From contig JAIRQN010000018.1 of the NCBI GenBank assembly GCA_031256445.1, positions 1 to 64,000 of the forward strand: a DNA stretch of 64,000 nucleotides, in the 5' to 3' direction. Below the pieces are notes generated by a model, which worked only from the letters and a program-made list of their open reading frames with translations, was not told the DNA's origin and did no database searches. This document shows, one piece after another, positions 37,511 through 45,841 of this stretch. The DNA is from Treponema sp. GTDB lineage: Bacteria > Spirochaetota > Spirochaetia > Treponematales > Breznakiellaceae. The position numbers were made by a program, and so were the translations under genes. The first letter of the stretch is position 1. The number at the start of each line of letters is the position of its first letter.

Positions 37511-38704
37511 ATGAGTTATGAAAAATTAATTTTCTCTGACGGCGTATACGAAGGCGATGCAGTTGACGGCAAGCCAAACGGAAAAGGAAAAAAGATACTA
37601 AGAAGCGGCAGCGTTTACGAAGGCGATTTTGTAAACGGCAAGCTGCACGGCAAAGGGAAAAAAACATTTGCCGACGGCAATGTATTCGAAGGCGATTTTG
37701 AAAACGGCGAACCGCACGGTCAGATAAAAATGACATTCAATAACGGCGATGAATACGAAGGCGGGTTTTTTAACGGAAAACCTCACGGTAAAGGCAAAAG
37801 GATCATACAAATCTACGAAGGCTGTAAAGTCTACTACGAAGGAGATTATGTTAACGGCCTGATGCACGGTATCGGAAAAGATTTAAGCGCAATGGGCGAT
37901 ATATACGAAGGCGCGTTTTACAAAGGCGAAAAGCAGGGGAAAGGAAAAATAATTCACCCTAACGGGGATGTATCCGAAGGTGAATTTTTTAATGGGTATC
38001 TGCATGGACGGGGAAAACATACATTCGCAAACGGCGATGTTTACGAAGGCGATTGGGCGGACGGCAAAAGAACCGGCAAGGGCAAGATAACGTACGCAAG
38101 CGGCTTTGTGCTTGAGTACGAAGGCGATTTTGTTGACGGCCAAAAAACAGGCAAAGGGAAAATGAAAACGTCTAACGGAATTACCTACGAAGGCGATCAT
38201 GCAGACGGCAAGTGGCACGGCAAAGGAAAAATGACCGGACCTGACGGCGGCGTTTACGAAGGTGATTTTGCCAATGACAGAATGCACGGTAAAGGAAAAT
38301 TAACCAACCTGGGCGGAGATGTTTTTGAATGTAATTTTGACAATGACAATATGATTAATGGAACGCTTACATACGCAAACGGAGCCGTTTATACAGGCGC
38401 TTTTGAGGACGGACAGCCTCACGGCAAGGGAAAAAAGAAATGCGCGGACGGCGGCTTTTACGAAGGCGATTTCGCCGGGGGCGTATTCCACGGCAAAGGG
38501 AAAATGTCATACCCAAGCGGCTCTTTTTACGATGGCGATTGGGCAAATGGCCTTCCTCACGGCAGAGGAAAAGTTTCGTGTCCGGATGACGCTTTGCCGC
38601 CGGATGGCGGCGAAGTTAATAAATTTCCGCCCGGCAAACGGCCCGAAGGGACGTATGGAGTTGTCAGGGAAGGTGAATGGAGAAACGGCGAGTTTTTGGG
38701 GTAG
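37511..38704 (+). CDS. MORN-repeat protein
   Basis: Start ATG 37511 after aggag; about 14 repeats of 'YEGDFVNGKLHGKGKKTFADGN' type with ~69-nt period. Confidence 0.85.
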   Translation: MSYEKLIFSDGVYEGDAVDGKPNGKGKKILRSGSVYEGDFVNGKLHGKGKKTFADGNVFEGDFENGEPHGQIKMTFNNGDEYEGGFFNGKPHGKGKRIIQIYEGCKVYYEGDYVNGLMHGIGKDLSAMGDIYEGAFYKGEKQGKGKIIHPNGDVSEGEFFNGYLHGRGKHTFANGDVYEGDWADGKRTGKGKITYASGFVLEYEGDFVDGQKTGKGKMKTSNGITYEGDHADGKWHGKGKMTGPDGGVYEGDFANDRMHGKGKLTNLGGDVFECNFDNDNMINGTLTYANGAVYTGAFEDGQPHGKGKKKCADGGFYEGDFAGGVFHGKGKMSYPSGSFYDGDWANGLPHGRGKVSCPDDALPPDGGEVNKFPPGKRPEGTYGVVREGEWRNGEFLG

Positions 38705-38725
38705 GGGATAGTGAGGAGTGAGAAG

Positions 38726-38878
38726 TTAGTTATGAGAAATGATCCAGTCAAGCAGTTCGGCTTCGTTAATGGAACCATCTGCAAGTCCCCATCCGAGTGT
38801 TTCAAGACCGCCGCTTCGGGTAATAAGCATACTATGCAAAGCGGTTATATCTTCAACAGAGAGGCGAACACAGGTCAC
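38726..38878 (-). pseudogene. Truncated Doc/Fic-like toxin fragment (50 aa)
   Basis: GTG at 38878 overlaps the antitoxin stop; 'VTCVRLSVEDITALHSMLITRSGGLETLGWGLADGSINEAELLDWIISHN' resembles the Doc N-terminus only. Confidence 0.45.
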
Positions 38879-39090
38879 TTAGCCAGTGCCTCAAATGCAG
38901 CAAGATGTTTATTAAGTATCTCGTCACCTACAGCTACAACATCTTCTTTGGCGGCCTCTACAAATTCAATCTTGCTTGTTTCAGATACCGGAGTAAAGGA
39001 TAAAATAACAGTTCCTGTCGGCACTTCGCGGGGAACTTCAAGGGTAATACGGCGGTCAGCCGGTATTTCAACAGTTTGTGTAAAGGTCAC
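38875..39090 (-). CDS. Antitoxin-like small protein
   Basis: 'MTFTQTVEIPADRRITLEVPREVPTGTVILSFTP' resembles small TA antitoxins. Confidence 0.6.
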   Translation of the reverse strand: MTFTQTVEIPADRRITLEVPREVPTGTVILSFTPVSETSKIEFVEAAKEDVVAVGDEILNKHLAAFEALAK

Positions 39091-39145
39091 GCATTAAATT
39101 TAGCATGATAAAGAAAAAAGAGCAATTAACTAAAGGAGGCTTTTT

Positions 39146-41098
39146 ATGAAGAAGAAAATAATTTTTGCCGCACTGGCATTGGCGGTAATGGGTAGCGTTG
39201 CCGCTATTGTATTGGCGGCGTGCGGTACTACAGGCGGCGGAAGCGGCGGCGCGTCAAGGCCGGGCAGCAGGGATACGCCAACTGTTGTCAAAGCGGCGTT
39301 TAACATCCTTGACCCGGTGTTTCAGAAAAATCTGAAGCCCAACGCGGAAATTGCCGTATTTCCCGTGTCTGCTTTCGATCCGAACGATGAAGAAGACATT
39401 TACACAAATTTGCAAAGCTGTATTGTGAACTCTGACCGGTACAGCCTTGTGGAAAAACGCCATGTCGATCAGTTGCTGGAAGAACACGATTTCCAGCGGT
39501 CAGGGCTTGTATCGGATGAAACGCTGATCAGCTTCGGCAGACTGTTGGGAGCAGACGCGGTTATTCTCGGTTCTGTTGCCGGCAGGGGAACCAAACGCGA
39601 ACTTGCGCTTATTGCCGTTGACATGGAGAATCGCGCAACACTGGCAGTTGCCCATGAACCTTTTCCGCAGTCTGCCCTGGCTGGAAGCTCGGCGAGAACC
39701 CAGACAGAAATACCGAAAGACATGGGCATTGGCAATGTGCTGTTGCTGCCCGTACTTGGCGGAAAAGACGGCGATAATCTGACCCTGGGTAACCTTATCG
39801 CCGGTTTGCGTGACATTAACGACGCCTGTAACTTTATTGACGAAAGCAAAAACACTTCGCTTTTGCCCGCGAACTTTACCGGGTTTTCAGCGGAAGATAA
39901 CGCGCTTCTTTATAATCTTGGCGTTAAACACAGGGCGAATTTTGTCATTCATTCAAACGTGCAAAAATTCGGACAGCGCAATCTGGCGATTATAAGCAGG
40001 TACAATGTGTACGCAAAAAAGACCGACTGCGTTTATTACCTTGAATATCTTGACCCGGTTGAAGCGTGGATTAAATTGCCAGGCGTAATCAATACGATTA
40101 TGAAAAGAAATATAGACAGTACCACATGGAGTACAACATCCGCCTCTGCGGATCATTATCTGTGGGTACGTTACCGGGACGGCGTAGATCGTGTCGCGGC
40201 GCAGAGAATGATGAATTTGTTTATTTCTGATTATATGGAAGCGACAGGAAAAACAATTATGGACAGATCAGATGATCTTGAAGACGCAATAGCAGGCAGG
40301 CAGGGTGTTGAAAGATTCGGCAGGATGGCGGACGGAGACCGTCCGGGCGCGGCGATACCGCAGCGGGATTGGAAAGCGTATATTGACGCGTATATGAAAG
40401 ATTTAAGAGAGGGGACATCAAAAACAGGCGGTTATTATTCATTGAATGACGGCGTAAGGGCACTATTATATGATATAGGTGTTGCCCGGGAAGAAGCCAC
40501 CAAAGTCATAATAATAGAGGCAAGCAGACTTGAAACAGGGATGCGGTTTCAACTGCTTGGCTCTCCCTTTGACTATTCCCTGGATTTTACCGATATGCGG
40601 GATTTTGTACGCAAAGTACGCGGTATGTCTCTTTCCATTGGCTCCGGAAAATTAACCGCGGGATATGATTTGGGAATAATACAGGGGGTAAAGTACAATT
40701 ACTGGAAATACGCCGGCGAAGACAGCGCCATACCTGATATTGTTGCGTACACGCAGCCTTTACAGGGTAAACCGGGTGTTACTTTACGCGAACGCGGTCC
40801 TGCTACAGTAACTTTTTATATAAAAACCCCAAAGGGTGTATTCTCCCCGGAAATCCTTTATTATTATTCCACAGAGAAAGATTTTAACAAAGCAACGCCC
40901 ATTAACCCCAGAAGACGTTATTATCAACAGGTCTTGAGTGATTTATCAATAGATGTAAACAACTTTCATGATTTGTATGGTCTTAAACCTGATACCCAAT
41001 ATTATATCTGGGCGGCCAGTTGTTGGGGTCATCTTGTCTGGCTTCAAAGCCAGCCTGTATTATTTGAAACCCGCACAAGAGCGGAAGGAGGGTATTAG
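39146..41098 (+). CDS. CsgG/LpoB-like lipoprotein, large
   Basis: Lipobox LAAC; 'NAEIAVFPVSAFDPNDEEDIYTNLQSCIVNSDRYSLVEKRHVDQLLEEHDFQRSGLVSDETLISFGRLLGADAVILGSV'. Confidence 0.7.
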   Translation: MKKKIIFAALALAVMGSVAAIVLAACGTTGGGSGGASRPGSRDTPTVVKAAFNILDPVFQKNLKPNAEIAVFPVSAFDPNDEEDIYTNLQSCIVNSDRYSLVEKRHVDQLLEEHDFQRSGLVSDETLISFGRLLGADAVILGSVAGRGTKRELALIAVDMENRATLAVAHEPFPQSALAGSSARTQTEIPKDMGIGNVLLLPVLGGKDGDNLTLGNLIAGLRDINDACNFIDESKNTSLLPANFTGFSAEDNALLYNLGVKHRANFVIHSNVQKFGQRNLAIISRYNVYAKKTDCVYYLEYLDPVEAWIKLPGVINTIMKRNIDSTTWSTTSASADHYLWVRYRDGVDRVAAQRMMNLFISDYMEATGKTIMDRSDDLEDAIAGRQGVERFGRMADGDRPGAAIPQRDWKAYIDAYMKDLREGTSKTGGYYSLNDGVRALLYDIGVAREEATKVIIIEASRLETGMRFQLLGSPFDYSLDFTDMRDFVRKVRGMSLSIGSGKLTAGYDLGIIQGVKYNYWKYAGEDSAIPDIVAYTQPLQGKPGVTLRERGPATVTFYIKTPKGVFSPEILYYYSTEKDFNKATPINPRRRYYQQVLSDLSIDVNNFHDLYGLKPDTQYYIWAASCWGHLVWLQSQPVLFETRTRAEGGY

Positions 41099-41151
41099 AA
41101 ATGAGCAAGGAACAGTTAGCAATGAACAATGAAGAAAAAAGGAGAATCAAA

Positions 41152-42930
41152 ATGAAAATGCAATGGAAATTTGTTTGTTTAGCTGCCGTATTGTCAGTCG
41201 TAATGCTGGTAACAGCGCTGTTTGCAGCAGCTTGCGGGACTTCGCCGGGAGCAAAGGATGACGCGAAAACAGGGCCGTCAGTATCTTTGCATGTGGGGTA
41301 TACTGAAAAAAGCGGCGACGATTTATTAATCTTTAGCCCTGACAAAAAATATATTGCGACTGTTTCCGTTGAAAAAGGTATCGTAAAAATTTGGGATGCG
41401 AAGAACGTAACCGTTATTACTACCATTAATGTCGGGCAAAAATTTTGGAATTTTGTTTTAAGTGAATTAATATGGAGCGGACGCAGAATATCAGTACGTT
41501 ATAATTATCAAAGTGGAAATCGACCAATGGCATTTGTAGATACTTACGATGCTGTTACAGGCAAGTTAATTTCGTCAAAGAAAACTGATGATTATGAATA
41601 TAAAATAAATCGTGCCGATAGAATTGCGAGATTGGGCAACAGAAGCGATCTTGACAGAATAACTACGCTGATGCACAAAGCGCCTGAAAATCTTGTAGCA
41701 ATTAACTGGAGTCAGGACGGAAGCCGTATTGTAACAGCCAATCAAATCAGAGCAGGGACAAGCTCTTGTTATGTCTGGAATACAGCAACGGCAAGTTTTG
41801 ATTCGAATAGTATAGTAGACATACATTTTACCGGAAGTGAAACTCCGACAACAACTCAATTCAATACCACTACAGCCCATGATATTAAATCTGTAGCGCA
41901 AAAAAATGACGGAACAATAGCTGTAGGCATGTGGCCGCATGGTTGGCTGCAAACCTACAATGAAGGCGCAAGGATTTTAAGTACGAAAACATTACAAAAT
42001 GAAGGACATCGTATTAGAAAACTTGTTTACAGCCCTGACGGAACTCAGATTTTAATACTTGGAGGTAATCCTCTGTTTAATTTGTGGGAAGTTGAAACAA
42101 CAAGAGTTAAATACGAATTTATTGAAATATTTGATTCTGACACAGGCGGAAGAATCCGTAATCTGGTATCGGGGTCTGAGCAAAACAGTACAGATATATA
42201 CTATGACATTGCGTGGAGCCCGGACGGAACTCAGGCGGCGGCGGTAAGCGATAAAAGCATTAAAGTATGGAACGCTTTAAGCGGAGCGTTGATAATGTCA
42301 ATAAATAACCCTGAAACCGCTAACGGCAGAGAAAACCGCCTGATGGTCGGCGGAAAGAAGGAAAAGGCAAAATATATTGTCATTACAAGCCTTGCCTTTA
42401 GCCCTGACGGAAAGCGGCTTGTGTATGGTGATGAATTCGGCGCTGTAAGTATTTTGGACATACAGGCAAAAAAAGTTATTCAAACATTCAGTTCAGGGAA
42501 AGGTGAAATAGCGGCGGTTGCATTCAGCCCCGATTCCAAACAGGTTCTTGCGGTTGGCGGCGGAAACCTGAAAGTATGGGATGCGGAAAACGGCAGTGAA
42601 ATAAAGACCCTGCAATTAACATTTAATTCGAACTTAACATATGAATCGAACAGAGTCGTTTTCAGTCCTGATGCAAATCGTGTCGCTTATATTAACTCTG
42701 ATAGCATAATAAAGGTGCTTCACATTCCAAGCGGCAAGAGCGCTTCCCTTGCTGTTTATGCCGATGATGAATGGGCGGCTTGCGCCGACGAGGGAATAAG
42801 TTTTAACAGCAACGGCAAAGGAGAGCGTCTTATTTCCATAACTTCCAATGGTAAAATGCTCCCGCGGGAATCATACGAGTCGATGAATAACCCGGCTCCG
42901 CTCAGGCAGATTTTGACGGGGAAGGAATAA
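41152..42930 (+). CDS. WD40-repeat lipoprotein
   Basis: Start 41152, lipobox LFAAAC; repeated 'FSPDGKRLVYGDEFGAVSILD', 'AFSPDSKQVLAVGGGNLKVWDAENG'. Confidence 0.85.
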   Translation: MKMQWKFVCLAAVLSVVMLVTALFAAACGTSPGAKDDAKTGPSVSLHVGYTEKSGDDLLIFSPDKKYIATVSVEKGIVKIWDAKNVTVITTINVGQKFWNFVLSELIWSGRRISVRYNYQSGNRPMAFVDTYDAVTGKLISSKKTDDYEYKINRADRIARLGNRSDLDRITTLMHKAPENLVAINWSQDGSRIVTANQIRAGTSSCYVWNTATASFDSNSIVDIHFTGSETPTTTQFNTTTAHDIKSVAQKNDGTIAVGMWPHGWLQTYNEGARILSTKTLQNEGHRIRKLVYSPDGTQILILGGNPLFNLWEVETTRVKYEFIEIFDSDTGGRIRNLVSGSEQNSTDIYYDIAWSPDGTQAAAVSDKSIKVWNALSGALIMSINNPETANGRENRLMVGGKKEKAKYIVITSLAFSPDGKRLVYGDEFGAVSILDIQAKKVIQTFSSGKGEIAAVAFSPDSKQVLAVGGGNLKVWDAENGSEIKTLQLTFNSNLTYESNRVVFSPDANRVAYINSDSIIKVLHIPSGKSASLAVYADDEWAACADEGISFNSNGKGERLISITSNGKMLPRESYESMNNPAPLRQILTGKE

Positions 42931-43084
42931 GGGGATTGACCACAGACGAATGGATGTTCGCAAACAGTAAGAAGGAAGACATGGGTTCCAATGCCAGAAT
43001 AGCGCCTATCCGTGTTGTGCGACCTGTTTTTGACTACTGGAAATATACGAGCGGAAAGTGATAATAAATTATAAGGAGATAAAC

Positions 43085-43504
43085 ATGAAAAAATTATTTT
43101 CAAGCGTGATGCTGGTTTCGGCATTGGTATTCGGCGCCTGCGGCGCGGGAAGCGGGATATTAACCGTGACGGATATTCCGGCAAAGTATAACGGAATGTA
43201 CGCGATGATGGAAACGGAGACTCCCGATGGAGATACAATACTTGGCGCGTACGATAAAGGGTTTGGCGGAGTAAAAATATCCGGCGGGAAAGCAAACATT
43301 CCAACATGGTATCTTGAAAATGAAAGCTACTACGAAGATATAAAACCGTATACGGGCAATGAAACAGTTGAAGGAATGCTGATTATCATCAGTAATGATG
43401 ATGGTCAGGAATTTGCCGTTATATTCTTTGAGCATACAAGCATCAGCTTTAAAAAAGGCAGCGCTAAAGTATCCTGTAAAGACGCGGATGGAATCGAGGA
43501 ATAA
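43085..43504 (+). CDS. Hypothetical lipoprotein
   Basis: MKKLFSSVMLVSALVFGACGAG lipobox. Confidence 0.65.
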   Translation: MKKLFSSVMLVSALVFGACGAGSGILTVTDIPAKYNGMYAMMETETPDGDTILGAYDKGFGGVKISGGKANIPTWYLENESYYEDIKPYTGNETVEGMLIIISNDDGQEFAVIFFEHTSISFKKGSAKVSCKDADGIEE

Positions 43505-43568
43505 TAAACTGCCGGAAAAAACATTTGATAATGCGGAGTATGCGAATGAATTTACGGGACAGTAAAAA

Positions 43569-44684
43569 ATGAACTATTACGAAATATTGAATATCAGCCA
43601 ATACGCCTCGACAGATGAAGTAAACAGGGCGTTCAGATCCCTTGCGAAAAAATATCATCCCGATTTTAACAAGAACTATGACGCGAAAGATAAATTCATG
43701 AGTGTTTACAGGGCGTATTCCGTATTGAAAAGACCGGAAAAAAGAAAATCGTATGACGAATCGATAAATATTAAACCGCAGCCCAAAGATTATTCACATG
43801 AGGAAGAAAAAGAATCGTTTGAATTTTCTGGAAATACCGAAGGCAATATCTGCAGCAACGGCTATTTCGCGTTTAAAGACGGATGGCTTTATTATAATAA
43901 TTTTTCCGGTTTTTGGTCTTCGGGCGAGTTATGCAAAATGCGCCTTGACGGAACAGGCAGGCAAACGCTATTTAACGGAAAATGTTTAAACCTAAATGTA
44001 ATTGGAGACTGGATTTATTATTACAGTTATGACGATAAAGGACATCTTTATAAAATACGCACAGACGGAACAGGCAGGCAAAAATTAAATGACGACAGTA
44101 ATTACTTCGTTCATGCGGCGGAAAACTGGATTTATTACATTAACTGCAATGAAAAAAAGAACAATATTTACAGAATACGCACAGACGGAACAGAAAGGCA
44201 GAAGCTGAATGATGACGAATGCAGGCATCTTAATCTGTCCGGAGGCTGGATTTATTACGAAAATCTCAAAGACGGTTACAGTTTTTACAAAATGCGCACA
44301 GACGGAACGGAAAGGCAAAAAATTATCAATGATCAATGTTACGGAGGCGTTAATGTAACCGGAGGCTGGATTTATTATGTAAGCGGGAATAGCGGCAGCC
44401 GTCTGTGTAAGGTAAAAACAGACGGGACAGGCTTTCGCAAAATCTGCGACAGCGAAGTAAACAGAATTAATGTAGTCGGCGGCTGGATTTATTATGTGGA
44501 TGACATCTTTCACAGCAGAATTTTCAGGATACGCACGGACGGAACGGAAAAGCAGAAATTATGCGATGATAACGCCTTTGAGGTTCATGTAGCGGGGGAC
44601 TGGATATATTACATGAATTATTCCGATAATCAGGCGCTTTACAAAATGCGCACAGACGGAACGCAGAGACAGCGTTTCATATAG
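43569..44684 (+). CDS. J-domain protein with DUF5050-like beta-propeller repeats
   Basis: 'MNYYEILNISQYASTDEVNRAFRSLAKKYHPDFNKNYDAKDKFMSVYRAYSVL'; seven 'GGWIYYVN...LYKIRTDGTERQKL' repeats. Confidence 0.85.
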   Translation: MNYYEILNISQYASTDEVNRAFRSLAKKYHPDFNKNYDAKDKFMSVYRAYSVLKRPEKRKSYDESINIKPQPKDYSHEEEKESFEFSGNTEGNICSNGYFAFKDGWLYYNNFSGFWSSGELCKMRLDGTGRQTLFNGKCLNLNVIGDWIYYYSYDDKGHLYKIRTDGTGRQKLNDDSNYFVHAAENWIYYINCNEKKNNIYRIRTDGTERQKLNDDECRHLNLSGGWIYYENLKDGYSFYKMRTDGTERQKIINDQCYGGVNVTGGWIYYVSGNSGSRLCKVKTDGTGFRKICDSEVNRINVVGGWIYYVDDIFHSRIFRIRTDGTEKQKLCDDNAFEVHVAGDWIYYMNYSDNQALYKMRTDGTQRQRFI

Positions 44685-44699
44685 TACATTTTAACAGCA

Positions 44700-45827
44700 T
44701 CAGGTAAGCGTTTCATGCGTTTGCGCGAGCTGTTTCATAATCGGCAGCTTCTGAGGGCACTTTTCCTCGCAGGCGCCGCACTGGACGCATTTGGAAGCGT
44801 CCGCGCTTTTTATCCAGCTCCACCCGTTGATGACTTCGTTATACGCGCTTTTCGCGTGTTCCTTTAAATCGTAAACGCGGTATCGATTCATGATTTCAAA
44901 AAGGTAGGGAATGTCAATTCCCTGCGGGCAGGGTTTGCAGTAATTGCAGCCGGTACAGTAAAGTTTCGCGTGGTTTTTGTGTTCTTCCATCATTTTTTTG
45001 ATGTGCTCAAGCTCGCCATCCGTCAAATGGCCGGTGCGTGACGCGACATCGAAATTTTCCTTTACCATGTCCGGATTGCCCATGCCGGAAAGCGCGACAT
45101 CAACATTTTCGTTTGCGAGCACAAAACGCAGCGCCATTTCCGCTGTGCTGATTTTTTTATCTTTTAAAAGACCCTGGATCACTTCGCTGGGAGCGCCGAG
45201 CCTGCCGCCGCCGACAGGCCCCATTACAACAACGCCCAGACCTTTTGACTTTGCGTATGCGATATTTTCTTCGTTGGAACGATCCAGCAAATTATACTGA
45301 ACCAGAGTTGATTCAAAGTATCCTGAATCGATTATTTTTTTATAATTTTCCGCCGCGTCATGATACGAAAAAGAAATATGTTTAATCAGCCCCTGATCTT
45401 TTGCTTTTAGAGCGGCTTCAAGCGGTCCGTACTTTAAACCCTGCCAGCCTTCAAAACTTTTTAATGAAATGCCCCAAAAATGATAAAAGTCAATGTAACC
45501 GGTATCCAGTTTTTTCAGCGAATTTTCCAGGCGCTGCATCCAGTGATCGCCGTCATTGTCTTCAATCGGGTTTTTTGTTGACAGGTACACTTTGTCACGG
45601 TAACCTTTCAGCGCCTTGCCGACCGAATTTTCGCTGAGTTTCTCGCAGTAAAGCGGAGCGGTATCAACATAATTTATACCCATATCAAATGCCTGCCGCA
45701 TGAGCGGAACGGCAAGTTCGTCGTTGACAATTTTTTTACCGTCAACTTCCGTCATTGGCAGCCTCATCGCGCCGAACCCAAGAGCTGAAACTTTCACCCC
45801 GGTTTTTCCAAATTCCTTAAATACCAT
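44700..45827 (-). CDS. Aldo/keto reductase with C-terminal ferredoxin-type cysteines
   Basis: 'KVSALGFGAMRLPM'; 'MGINYVDTAPLY'; C-terminal 'CTGCNYCKPCPQGIDIP' and 'CVQCGACEEKCPQ'. Confidence 0.9.
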   Translation of the reverse strand: MVFKEFGKTGVKVSALGFGAMRLPMTEVDGKKIVNDELAVPLMRQAFDMGINYVDTAPLYCEKLSENSVGKALKGYRDKVYLSTKNPIEDNDGDHWMQRLENSLKKLDTGYIDFYHFWGISLKSFEGWQGLKYGPLEAALKAKDQGLIKHISFSYHDAAENYKKIIDSGYFESTLVQYNLLDRSNEENIAYAKSKGLGVVVMGPVGGGRLGAPSEVIQGLLKDKKISTAEMALRFVLANENVDVALSGMGNPDMVKENFDVASRTGHLTDGELEHIKKMMEEHKNHAKLYCTGCNYCKPCPQGIDIPYLFEIMNRYRVYDLKEHAKSAYNEVINGWSWIKSADASKCVQCGACEEKCPQKLPIMKQLAQTHETLT

Positions 45828-45841
45828 AAATACCTCTTTGT

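Noticed and set aside
37511-38704. Regular ~69-bp repeats resembling a CRISPR or minisatellite array
   Set aside because: Repeats are in frame and encode MORN units; no spacer/repeat structure.
38711-39097. 128-aa + strand ORF
   Set aside because: Antisense to the antitoxin and Doc-like frames, which have better family resemblance.
42756-43307. 183-aa minus-strand ORF
   Set aside because: Arg/Ser-rich shadow frame overlapping WD40 and lipoprotein genes.
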